From a virus: a stretch of 42,328 nucleotides of DNA. Location: positions 1 to 42,328 of the IMG/VR virus record IMGVR_UViG_3300006033_000047; one strand, 5' to 3'. Of this stretch, positions 1 through 6,074 are shown one piece after another (position 1 is the first letter of the stretch; every line of letters begins with the position of its first letter). The notes under the pieces are model-generated. The model did no database searches, was not told where the DNA came from, and saw nothing but the letters and a program-made list of their open reading frames with translations. Position numbers and translations under genes: made by a program.

Positions 1-119
1 ATGCCGGGCACGCAGGCGACGCTCCAAGGCGACCATGCCGGGCACGCAGGCGACGCTCCAAGGCGACCATGCCGGGCACGCAGGCGACGCTCCAAGGCGA
101 CCATGCCGGGCACGCAGGC
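1..119. repeat. 34-bp tandem repeat at window start
   Basis: Three full copies of a 34-bp unit beginning ATGCCGGGCACGCAGG (1-34, 35-68, 69-102) plus 17 bases of a fourth copy are joined head to tail with no spacers. The window begins exactly on a unit boundary, so the array probably continues to the left. An ATG in each unit makes a short ORF, but its codons only reflect the repeat. Function is unknown. Confidence 0.9.
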
Positions 120-391
120 GGCGATTCCGGGCGGAATCGCGCAATTTCATACTTGAGCGGTCAAGTAAGACTTGGTTGGGCGAACAGTCAATCCATACTT
201 GACCACTCCGGTATGGTTTGGTTGGGCAACCAACCAGCCGGAAAATTCACAAATTCAGCGGAATCCCTATATAAAGCGATTTAGTTTCAAAATTCAGCGG
301 GCTATTTTTTGCCGGGGGCTTTTTTCTTCCTGGGGCTGCGGCGCTGTTTCCAAGCCTCGATAGCTCGAAATCTTCCCCGCCAGAAAAGGGA
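120..391. other. Non-coding region with clustered palindromes
   Basis: No convincing gene is visible. Several perfect inverted repeats lie close together: GCGATTCC/GGAATCGC with a 4-nt loop (121-140), TACTTGA/TCAAGTA with a 4-nt loop (150-167), CCATAC/GTATGG (193-215) and TGGTTG/CAACCA (about 219-234). Direct repeats TTGGTTGGGC, CATACTTGA and AAATTCAGCGG each occur twice. Such density suggests a protein-binding or DNA-processing site (cos, att or regulatory), but nothing here identifies which. Confidence 0.5.
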
Positions 392-418
392 ACGCCCCGG
401 AAAGGAGGACCGGGGCGT
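392..418 (-). terminator. Candidate intrinsic terminator, minus strand
   Basis: A perfect 9-bp G+C-rich stem, ACGCCCCGG (392-400) and CCGGGGCGT (410-418), has a 9-nt loop. On the minus strand it is followed by TTCCCTTTTC, a modest T-rich tail. It would end leftward transcription from the 752-5055 gene block. Confidence 0.55.
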
Positions 419-456
419 CGGGGGTTGGAGGGTTCCTGATGGGCTGTGCGGCGGTT

Positions 457-612
457 CTAGGTAGCTCTCAACTTCGCGGTGTCGTAGATTGCCGCGTACC
501 CATTTACGCGGGATTCGTCAACACCTTCATCCGAGGTTGCCACGAGGCCGGGCAGTTCCAGAAACGCGGCGATCCCCCGGGCAAAAAGAAGAGGAGCCAG
601 CGCAAAAGCCAA
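457..612 (-). CDS. Possible small protein, 51 aa
   Basis: An open frame of 51 codons from a TTG at 610-612 to a TAG at 457-459. It would encode a hydrophobic N-terminal third and a polar tail ending in YDTAKLRAT, and the codons look fairly normal for this genome. Against it, the start is TTG with a GAGGAG directly abutting rather than properly spaced, and the first codons overlap a strong terminator hairpin (589-620). It could be the remnant of a gene. I do not recognise it. Confidence 0.22.
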   Translation of the reverse strand: MAFALAPLLFARGIAAFLELPGLVATSDEGVDESRVNGYAAIYDTAKLRAT

Positions 613-620
613 CTCCTCTT
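589..620 (-). terminator. Intrinsic terminator, minus strand
   Basis: On the minus strand AAGAGGAG (620-613) pairs with CTCCTCTT (596-589). The stem extends inward by wobble pairs to about 13 bp with a TTTTGC loop, and is followed by a T-rich tract (TTCTTTTT overlapping the stem end). It lies about 130 nt downstream of the zinc-ribbon gene, the last recognisable gene of the left minus-strand block. Confidence 0.6.
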
Positions 621-689
621 TATATCTATATTATACTTAAATTCGAGCGTTCATCGCCCGCCTCGGCTGTGCCAGAACTTGAAAAAGAT

Positions 690-771
690 CGGGCTGGAAA
701 TCCGCAAATCGAAATCCGAAAATCAGATTTTGAAATTTGAAAATTTCAATTTCAAAATTTCAAATTCCCAT
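690..771. repeat. AT-rich simple-sequence palindrome
   Basis: A low-complexity stretch of GAAATCCG/AAATC units followed by repeated TTTGAAA and TTTCAAA, giving an imperfect long inverted repeat around 733-770. It overlaps the last codons of the zinc-ribbon gene. A similar AAATCCGAAA motif recurs in the linker of the primase-polymerase gene at about 4281-4312. Confidence 0.6.
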
Positions 772-958
772 TGGCAGAATTCTTTTTCGTGGACCCTCCA
801 GCGGACCCAAGCTCCAGGACCTCCTCCTTGGTGGGGTAGATGTGCCCGCACTGCCGGCACACTCGAACCCGCAGGGTCGCGCCCGTCACTTTCGTCGTCT
901 TCTTGACCTCCGAGTCTTCCCACTCGCACTTCGGGCAGGCACAGCCGAGGGTGTCCAT
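752..958 (-). CDS. Small zinc-ribbon protein, 68 aa
   Basis: Two CxxC pairs, CPKC near residue 8 and CRQC near residue 33, are separated by a basic segment and followed by a THREONINE-LYSINE-GLUTAMATE-type stretch (PTKEEV). This spacing resembles the zinc ribbons of phage late-gene activators (Ogr/Delta) and of NrdR-type regulators. It starts one base after the endolysin stop codon, so it is in the same leftward transcript. If the genome is circular it is the last gene before the late-operon upstream region, which makes a late-transcription regulator an attractive but unproven guess. The longer open frame upstream of this ATG is a shadow of the endolysin gene. The last codons run into an AT-rich repeat. 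Confidence 0.75.
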   Translation of the reverse strand: MDTLGCACPKCEWEDSEVKKTTKVTGATLRVRVCRQCGHIYPTKEEVLELGSAGGSTKKNSANGNLKF

Positions 959-959
959 G

Positions 960-1493
960 CTACACCAGCTCCTTCGCCGCCAGCGCGCACAAGAAGCAGC
1001 GGCGTTCCCACCCGTTTTGGTTCTGCTCCCAATTCGACAGGCCGCGCATGAAGCGCAGACGATGCCGCTGGACCTCCGCGAAGAAAGCCTCTGGGAGGGC
1101 CGTGGAGGCGTTCTGGATGGCGCGGCGGGTCTTCGGTCCCATTTTGCCGTCAACGGGCCCCACGGGCAATCCTAATGCGTTGCAAGCGGTCTGCAAGAGC
1201 TTCACCGCACGCACCGCTCCGTGGTGGTAGGCCATGTCGGCGTACATGAGGGCGACGGGCGCCGGGAGGTCGCCGCGGAAATACTTCTCCGCGAACAGCT
1301 TCATCGCGTCCTCTTTCTCCAGCAGCTTCACGTCGTCGGCGTCGATGTCTCCATCGCCGTCACGATCCCCGATGTCCTGGGCGTGGGCCTTCAGGCTGAC
1401 GCCGTACTTTGTCGGCCCGCCGGCCGGGTCGTCAAAGTATCCACCCTCTATTGCCATCGTAAATTCAAAACTGGCTTCAAGAATCTTACTCAT
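960..1493 (-). CDS. Endolysin, GH108-type muramidase, 177 aa
   Basis: Cleaves the peptidoglycan glycan strand during lysis. EGGY at residues 16-19 is the glycosyl hydrolase 108 signature; Glu16 is the expected catalytic acid. A textbook EF-hand calcium loop (DRDGDGDIDADD, residues 43-54) follows, then a C-terminal peptidoglycan-binding-like region (GPVDGKMGPKTRRAI). No signal peptide or membrane segment is visible, so export probably needs a holin. The start at 1493 has a GAGGGGG ribosome site, and the gene overlaps the end of the dNMP kinase gene by 8 nt. A more upstream start is possible only in a shadow of the kinase gene. Confidence 0.88.
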   Translation of the reverse strand: MSKILEASFEFTMAIEGGYFDDPAGGPTKYGVSLKAHAQDIGDRDGDGDIDADDVKLLEKEDAMKLFAEKYFRGDLPAPVALMYADMAYHHGAVRAVKLLQTACNALGLPVGPVDGKMGPKTRRAIQNASTALPEAFFAEVQRHRLRFMRGLSNWEQNQNGWERRCFLCALAAKELV

Positions 1494-2094
1494 GTGGCCC
1501 CCTCGCAAGGTTGCGGTAAACGGTGTCGGCGACGAAATCGAGGCCGCCGAACTGCGGGTAGAAGCGGGCGGTGAAGTCCTCGAAAAGGTCGAGGGCCGTC
1601 TCGCTGGTGTGAGTGGCGTATGGGCCGGCCATCCACCCGGGGAAGGGCAGGATGCGGTAAACCTGGCCGCCACGGTTCAGGATGTACTCGGCCTCGTCAA
1701 CGAAGCGCACGTCGTCGATAACGGCAACCCGCACGCCGTCGAGTTCCATCCTGGCCAGGCGGTGGGCCATGGCTTTGATCCAGTAGGCCGGGTCCTGGGC
1801 GCGGCGGTACTCTGTTCCCCACCACTGGAGAACCTGGCGCAAGGTGCGGACTGTCTGGGGCTCGCAGTACCCGGCCTGGACGAGCAGTTCTGGCATACAG
1901 AGCTTGACGTTCTCCTTGATGTTCTGGTTGTAACACCACTCCAACGGAATCTTGAATCCCTCGGCCACCTCCTCCTTGAGCAGGTCGCCGTAGGCCACGC
2001 GCTTGGCCATCCCTTCGGGGAATTTCGACACCAAGGCTTTGGCCGCGGTGCTCTTGCCGGTGCCGATCTTCCCGCTGAATCCTACGATTTGCAT
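1486..2094 (-). CDS. Deoxynucleoside monophosphate kinase, 202 aa
   Basis: Predicted to phosphorylate dNMPs to dNDPs for phage DNA synthesis. A P-loop GFSGKIGTGKST (residues 5-16) opens the protein, and AVIDDVRF (about residue 125) fits the Walker B/substrate region of phage dNMP kinases related to T4 gp1. Length is slightly below the T4 enzyme. It overlaps the nuclease gene upstream by 13 nt and the endolysin downstream by 8 nt, so all are translationally coupled. Together with the ThyX-like and Nmad5-like genes it hints at altered nucleotide metabolism. Confidence 0.82.
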   Translation of the reverse strand: MQIVGFSGKIGTGKSTAAKALVSKFPEGMAKRVAYGDLLKEEVAEGFKIPLEWCYNQNIKENVKLCMPELLVQAGYCEPQTVRTLRQVLQWWGTEYRRAQDPAYWIKAMAHRLARMELDGVRVAVIDDVRFVDEAEYILNRGGQVYRILPFPGWMAGPYATHTSETALDLFEDFTARFYPQFGGLDFVADTVYRNLARGPHE

Positions 2095-2423
2095 TGTTCC
2101 TCCTCGAAGCCTGCCTTCCGCAGCAGGGCCAAAAGTTCAGTGGCGTGCAGGATGGCAAGCCACGGTTTTCCATTCCTCCGGTGAAACACGACGGGCATTT
2201 TGAACCCGGCGTCTGTCTCGGCCTGGTTCATCGCTTCGTAAAGCGACAGGGCCTCCGTGCGCTTGCACTCCACATGCAGGCCCGGGATGTTGCACTCCAC
2301 GTCCGGGCTGTCCACCCCGCCTTTGTGCTGGACGCCGCGCTTGGCATCGAAGCCGTACTCGCGGAACAGGGCGGCCAATTCCCGTTCGCCGCGCTTACCT
2401 TTTTCGCGCTGTGATTTTCCCAT
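2082..2423 (-). CDS. PD-(D/E)XK nuclease, Holliday-junction-resolvase-like, 113 aa
   Basis: A small nuclease likely acting on branched DNA in recombination or before packaging. Residues fit the archaeal Hjc/PD-(D/E)XK pattern: RGERE (11-15), Asp41 in SPDVEC, and Glu52-x-Lys54 in VECK. It is followed by helix-rich EAMNQAETDAG and a hydrophobic strand, as in phage VRR/Hjr-type resolvases. The ATG at 2421-2423 is the first gene after the iteron-like region, so its promoter probably lies inside 2424-2560. The specific substrate is inferred from family resemblance only. Confidence 0.72.
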   Translation of the reverse strand: MGKSQREKGKRGERELAALFREYGFDAKRGVQHKGGVDSPDVECNIPGLHVECKRTEALSLYEAMNQAETDAGFKMPVVFHRRNGKPWLAILHATELLALLRKAGFEEEQCKS

Positions 2424-2815
2424 TAACGCTTAACCTCCGTAGCACGATTTTCCATTTGGTGTTACGCCCAAGGGAGTGCGTTCGTCCCGTTGTCGTCCGA
2501 AACGGACAACGGACACGCACCCGTAGGGTGTCCGTTTGTCCGTTTGATAAACCCTTGAAATAACAGTATAAATTTTTTTGTCCGTTTCATCGGTTTGTCC
2601 GTTTCAGAAACCCTTGAATTCTAGGAACGGACAAACAAATGGGCATTTTGTCCGTTTGTCCCTTGTCCGTTTCAAAGTTTGGTATCTCATTAAATTTCCC
2701 CTTTTAAGCCTATATTTTCGTATTACTCCGCCAAACTTTCACTTAACGAAGTATTACTCAACCATACTTCCCAGCCCATTATGACCTTGTAAGTTTGTGC
2801 AACACAAACTTAACG
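2424..2815. other. Non-coding region with iteron-like TGTCCGTTT array, putative replication origin
   Basis: No gene is visible in 392 bp. TGTCCGTTT occurs exactly six times on the plus strand (2529, 2537, 2579, 2596, 2649, 2664), and inverted at 2500-2508, with near copies at about 2509 and 2626. Two copies belong to a longer repeat that ends in AAACCCTTGAA (2536-2560 and 2595-2618). An imperfect 45-bp inverted repeat occupies 2476-2520. To the right lies AT-rich DNA with GTATTACTC twice. The position between two replication genes suits an origin bound by the adjacent primase/helicase or a partner. The repeats could instead be operators. Confidence 0.6.
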
Positions 2816-4822
2816 TCACCCCAGGACGATAATTTCGGTCTTTTTGCCGGTCTTGCCCTTCCGCTCGACGAGCGAAATGGGTGCTCCGCACACCTCGATG
2901 GCCTCCTCGAACAGCTCCGAAATGCGCCGCCGGATGGTCCGTTCCTCGCCCTGCACCTCCGGGAACTGGCCCGGGGCGGAAGCAATGGTCTTGGACAGCT
3001 CGTAGACCGACATCTCGGACTCGCCGCAGGAGATCATCACGTCGTAGACCGCCTGGGCCAGGGACATCTCCTCGGAATCGCACTCCCCGATCATGGACAG
3101 GTCGGCCACCTCCAGGGCGCCGATGCTGTCCCCGCTTTCGATCTGGACAGATACGCGCTTGAACCACCTCGCCTTGTCGGCCGGCGGGGCCAGGTTGGCC
3201 TTGGCGTCGTCCACGCGCACGAACCACTTTCGCAGCGTGTCGGTAATGCCCATCTTCTTGGCCTCCTTCGGCCCGAGGCCGCCCATGGTGTGGGCGATGC
3301 GCGCCGCCGAGATGACGCTCGACGCCCCGCGGGCCGTGTTCGCATCGCCGTTTCGCTCGTCCGCCGCTTTCGGCTTGTTGGTATGATGGGCCAGCGAGAC
3401 GGAAGCGCCCGTCCTGGCGGCGATTTCCGACATGATCTGCATGAGCTTGTCCATCGCCATGTTGTCGTTCTCGTTTGCCCGGTGGAACCGGACGAGCGGG
3501 TCGAAGATGACGCGCACGAACCCGTTGTCCTTGATGTGGGAGATGGTGTCTTCGATGCGTTTGCGGTTGATCTGGAGGCCCTTGCCGTTGTCGGCCAGGA
3601 AGGCAACGTCCTTGCCGTAGCCGGATGTCACATGGAGGTCGGCGAGGTCGGACATGGGTATGCCGTGGTGCTTGGCCACTGCCACGAGCCGGCGGTCCAG
3701 TTCGTCGTCCGGGTCCTCGCCGTTTATGAACCAGACCGGGCCCTGCTTGTGGACCGTGTCGCCGGTGAGTTCCTGGCCGGTGACGATGGCCATGGCCTCG
3801 GTCAGCAGGAACGTGGATTTCGACATGCCTCCTGGGGCGATGAGCACGTCGCAGAAGCCGGCGATGCACCGGGTGCCGAGCACCCATTCACGGCGTTTGA
3901 TGTCGTGGACGCACACCGAGCTGGCGGGCCTGGACATGGGTGCCTTGGGCTTGTGATGCTCCGGCAGGGTTTCTTCCGGGGCGTCGTCGGGGAACATGGC
4001 CTCGGCCGTCGCGTTGCCGAACGACCCCTGGGCTGATCGGTAGCTCGACCGGATGGTGGCCACCATCTCGGAAATTGGGAACCCGTTTGTGTCAACGATC
4101 TTCGGGTACCAGAGTTGGGACAGAAGGCTCACCGCCATCTCGACCGACAACCCGTGGTCCCTGGCCCGCATCGCCATGTGCATGGCTGTGATGTTGCGGT
4201 TTTCCTCGACGGGCTCCGCATCTGCCAGCCATGCGACGAACGACGCGACGTTGTGCGCCAGGTCCGTGTCGCCGACGGGGATTGGATTTTCGATTTCGGA
4301 TTTCGGCTTCGGGGCGCCTACCACCCTCGGAAGCCATTCAGGGGCCTGGGCCACGGGAATGGGATTGACAACCTCGTAGTGGCCGTTGACGCCGTCCTCG
4401 CGGACAACGGAGCCGGGGATGACGACGTAGCCGCCTTCGCCGCGGGTATCGAGGCCGGCCCCGAGCCTCTGGACCGAGTTCTGAATGGAGCCCTGGTAGT
4501 AGATGTGCAGGCCGCCGGATGGGGTCGCCACCCGGAACGTGCTTGGGAGCCCGTTCTCCATGTCCAGGGCCATGAGGGCGTCGGTTGCCTCCGGGTGCTT
4601 GCCGGAGTCAACATCCAGGATGGCGAGCCCGGACTTGCCGCAGTCCAGGCCGAAGTTGCAACCTGGGAGGCCCTGCGCCCAGGCGCGAATCTGTTGTTCG
4701 CTGTTAGAGGATTTCTCGCGCCACTTGAAGTCCTTGGGAGGTTTCTTCGAGCGTGGGCGAAGCGGAAAGACAAACCACCCCCGCCGCGCATAGTTGAGCG
4801 CACAGTCCAACGCCGCAGTCAT
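2816..4822 (-). CDS. Bifunctional primase-polymerase/RepA-like helicase, 668 aa
   Basis: Replication initiator and primase-helicase. Residues 1-170 form a bifunctional primase/polymerase (prim-pol) domain with catalytic Asp70-Val-Asp72 and His106 in SGGLHIYY. A linker follows, then a RepA-like hexameric helicase of the AAA_25 type. Its P-loop is APGGMSKST (329-337), where Ser replaces the usual Gly before Lys. Then come the NGED motif (367-370), Walker B VRVIFD (436-441) and AHHTNK (478-483). A winged-helix-like C-terminus follows. AGGGGG lies just before the ATG. The gene lies 8 bp downstream of the Cro-like gene and faces the iteron array at its 3-prime side. Confidence 0.88.
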   Translation of the reverse strand: MTAALDCALNYARRGWFVFPLRPRSKKPPKDFKWREKSSNSEQQIRAWAQGLPGCNFGLDCGKSGLAILDVDSGKHPEATDALMALDMENGLPSTFRVATPSGGLHIYYQGSIQNSVQRLGAGLDTRGEGGYVVIPGSVVREDGVNGHYEVVNPIPVAQAPEWLPRVVGAPKPKSEIENPIPVGDTDLAHNVASFVAWLADAEPVEENRNITAMHMAMRARDHGLSVEMAVSLLSQLWYPKIVDTNGFPISEMVATIRSSYRSAQGSFGNATAEAMFPDDAPEETLPEHHKPKAPMSRPASSVCVHDIKRREWVLGTRCIAGFCDVLIAPGGMSKSTFLLTEAMAIVTGQELTGDTVHKQGPVWFINGEDPDDELDRRLVAVAKHHGIPMSDLADLHVTSGYGKDVAFLADNGKGLQINRKRIEDTISHIKDNGFVRVIFDPLVRFHRANENDNMAMDKLMQIMSEIAARTGASVSLAHHTNKPKAADERNGDANTARGASSVISAARIAHTMGGLGPKEAKKMGITDTLRKWFVRVDDAKANLAPPADKARWFKRVSVQIESGDSIGALEVADLSMIGECDSEEMSLAQAVYDVMISCGESEMSVYELSKTIASAPGQFPEVQGEERTIRRRISELFEEAIEVCGAPISLVERKGKTGKKTEIIVLG

Positions 4823-4830
4823 GGAACCCC

Positions 4831-5055
4831 CTAATTTTTAGGCGCAAAGAACTCGTTATCCGTCTCCCTGTTGAATACCCAATCCTCCTTTCGAATGGGT
4901 ATCCGCAGCTCGATGCACGCCTTTTCCAATCGGAGCGCCAACTCTGCGCTGGCCCTGTCCCGTCGGTTCAGCATGTTGCCGATGTGCCCCTTGGACACCC
5001 CGGTCATCGCCGCCAACTTGGACTTTTCTCCACGTTTCCAAGCCTTCATTTGCAT
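4831..5055 (-). CDS. Cro-like helix-turn-helix regulator, 74 aa
   Basis: A compact DNA-binding protein. KSKLAAMTGVSKGHIGNMLN (residues 12-31) is a clear helix-turn-helix of the XRE/Cro type, followed by a third helix (SAELALRLEKACIEL). It is the first gene of the leftward arm and is divergent from the CI-like repressor, the usual arrangement of a lysis-lysogeny switch. Its promoter is probably the TTGACA/TATAGT pair at 5100-5126. Its role as Cro is inferred from position and fold. Confidence 0.8.
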   Translation of the reverse strand: MQMKAWKRGEKSKLAAMTGVSKGHIGNMLNRRDRASAELALRLEKACIELRIPIRKEDWVFNRETDNEFFAPKN

Positions 5056-5099
5056 TTTCTCCTTGTGTACGACCGAAGCCGTGGTATGATGTGGGCCAA

Positions 5100-5126
5100 A
5101 CTATAGGGCAGGCAAAAAATTGTCAA
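5100..5126 (-). promoter_or_regulatory. Leftward promoter of the switch
   Basis: On the minus strand a perfect -35 box TTGACA (5126-5121) is followed, 15 nt later, by TATAGT (5105-5100). The spacer is a little short. Overlapping the -10 box is GTTTGGCC (minus strand, 5101-5094), an 8-mer that recurs in the rightward operator at 5737-5744, suggesting one repressor controls both. Confidence 0.5.
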
Positions 5127-5140
5127 TGAGGGATTGAAAA
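5120..5140. promoter_or_regulatory. Inverted repeat in the divergent switch region
   Basis: TCAAT (5123-5127) and ATTGA (5133-5137) form a perfect inverted repeat around GAGGG, extended by outer A/T matches. It covers the -35 box of the leftward promoter and a possible -35 (TTGTCA at 5120 or TTGAAA at 5134) for the CI-like gene. It is a candidate operator for Cro or CI. Confidence 0.42.
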
Positions 5141-5193
5141 ATAAGAATTGTTTTTATATTTTAGTCGGTTCAAAAACAGAAAGGAGGACGAAT

Positions 5194-5688
5194 ATGGCCC
5201 CAGGTCTTGCTGAAATGTTCAGCGCAGCCATAAAACAGCTTTTAAAAAGGGAAGGTCGCGGAGGCCAGGTTGTACTTGCCGAAAGGCTCGGAATCAAGAA
5301 GGCCCATTTGAGCAACCTGCTGGCCGGCCGATCCGGTTGGCCTGACTCCATGAAGGAGCGGGTCGCACATATCTATGGATATAGTGTGGCCGAGCTGTTG
5401 CTCCTGGGCGAGCAGCTTCTCCAGACAGGGGTGTGGTTCCCGCACGTCCGGGCCGTCCAGCAATACGCGCCGAGGTCAATGGAACGCTTGGAGGCGATCA
5501 TTCGCCTGGCGGCCGCCGACAAAGGAATCGGCCTCACCAACATGCTGTTCTCCGCCAAGACCATCCCGCACATATTCCCATCCACGACGGAGGACTACAC
5601 CTCCGGCCGCATCCAGGACTCCGAGGTGTATGACAACATCCTCGGCGTCTGCGAAAAGATTTGTCCTACCCGAAAAAACTCCTACTAA
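5194..5688 (+). CDS. CI-like XRE-family repressor, 164 aa
   Basis: Likely maintains lysogeny by repressing the early promoters. VVLAERLGIKKAHLSNLLAG near residues 25-45 is a helix-turn-helix, followed by a helical segment (ERVAHIYGYSVAELLLLGEQ). No S24/LexA-type protease signature (catalytic Ser-Lys dyad) is visible in the C-terminal half, so SOS-triggered self-cleavage is not supported. The start at 5194 is preferred because AAGGAGG lies 7 nt upstream; an upstream ATG at 5134 gives an implausible extension. It is divergent from the Cro-like gene. Confidence 0.78.
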   Translation: MAPGLAEMFSAAIKQLLKREGRGGQVVLAERLGIKKAHLSNLLAGRSGWPDSMKERVAHIYGYSVAELLLLGEQLLQTGVWFPHVRAVQQYAPRSMERLEAIIRLAAADKGIGLTNMLFSAKTIPHIFPSTTEDYTSGRIQDSEVYDNILGVCEKICPTRKNSY

Positions 5689-5714
5689 AAATTTTCGTTT
5701 AGAAGATAAAAAAG

Positions 5715-5755
5715 TGACCAAACCTAGTTGACAAAGGTTTGGCCACTGGTGTACT
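5715..5755 (+). promoter_or_regulatory. Rightward early promoter embedded in an operator palindrome
   Basis: CCAAACCT (5718-5725) and AGGTTTGG (5735-5742) form a perfect 8-bp inverted repeat. After one mismatch, GTG and CAC extend it outward. The centre contains a consensus -35 TTGACA (5728-5733). TGTACT at 5750-5755 is a fair -10 box at 16-nt spacing. Transcription would start near 5763, just before the structured RNA at 5767 and the rightward early genes. The right half-site GTTTGGCC also occurs at the leftward promoter. Confidence 0.55.
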
Positions 5756-5766
5756 TCTGGACTCAC

Positions 5767-5903
5767 GGAAGGCAGGGACGACCGAGGGTCGGACAAGCAG
5801 GTGGAAGCCGCAGAGGAGTTTTAAAAGCACCTAGCGGATCAGAAAAGAGCCCCCTGCCCGGTAGCTTACCCAAAGCAGGTTCGACTCCTGCCCTTGTCTT
5901 CCG
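5767..5903 (+). ncRNA. Candidate structured RNA with a tRNA-like T-arm
   Basis: The ends pair in an uninterrupted 11-bp helix, GGAAGGCAGGG (5767-5777) with CCTTGTCTTCC (5892-5902), including two G-U pairs. A 5-bp stem with a TTCGACT loop (GCAGG/CCTGC, 5875-5891) follows directly; GGTTCGACTCC matches the universal tRNA T-arm consensus and the E. coli selC T-arm. A D-arm-like hairpin CGACC-GAG-GGTCG lies at 5779-5791. The 83-nt middle holds AGGTG/CACCT, CCGC/GCGG and GGTA-GCT-TACC pairings but no standard anticodon arm. At 137 nt it is too long for a tRNA and too short for tmRNA. A degenerate or mimic tRNA, a Y-RNA-like (YrlA) RNA or an attP derived from a tRNA are alternatives. G5903 sits where a discriminator base would be, with no encoded CCA. 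Confidence 0.55.
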
Positions 5904-5948
5904 CTTCTTTGACAAACGAATACCAACCGACCGAGGGAGATCAGCGGC

Positions 5949-6074
5949 GTGAAGGCCCAGGCCCCGGTCCCAACCAACATCGCAAAGCGTGGGTGCGCTC
6001 CCTGCGGTGGTACAAAGCTACAAGCGTCGAGGAACCGATGGAACACGTCATACACAAATACGCGTTGCCGGTAA
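5949..6074 (+). CDS. Possible small CxxC protein, 41 aa
   Basis: A GTG start with GAGGGAGA upstream opens a 41-codon frame with CAPC near its middle. It overlaps the next gene by 37 nt in another frame. No family is recognised. It is supported only by the ribosome site and the Cys pair. Confidence 0.3.
   Translation: MKAQAPVPTNIAKRGCAPCGGTKLQASRNRWNTSYTNTRCR

Noticed and set aside
1-119. CRISPR array
   Set aside because: Units are contiguous with no spacers, and no cas genes occur in the window.
3790-4320. Frameshift in the prim-pol gene
   Set aside because: The frame is continuous through both domains; the odd linker is a simple-sequence repeat, not a break.
5700-5755. Rho-independent terminator of the repressor gene
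   Set aside because: The inverted repeat lacks a T-run and has a consensus -35 box in its loop, so an operator/promoter explains it better.
5792-5899. A standard tRNA ending in the T-arm
   Set aside because: The 7-bp acceptor would have a C-C mismatch, the D-arm loop would be 3 nt, and there is no valid anticodon arm; the longer 11-bp pairing is better.
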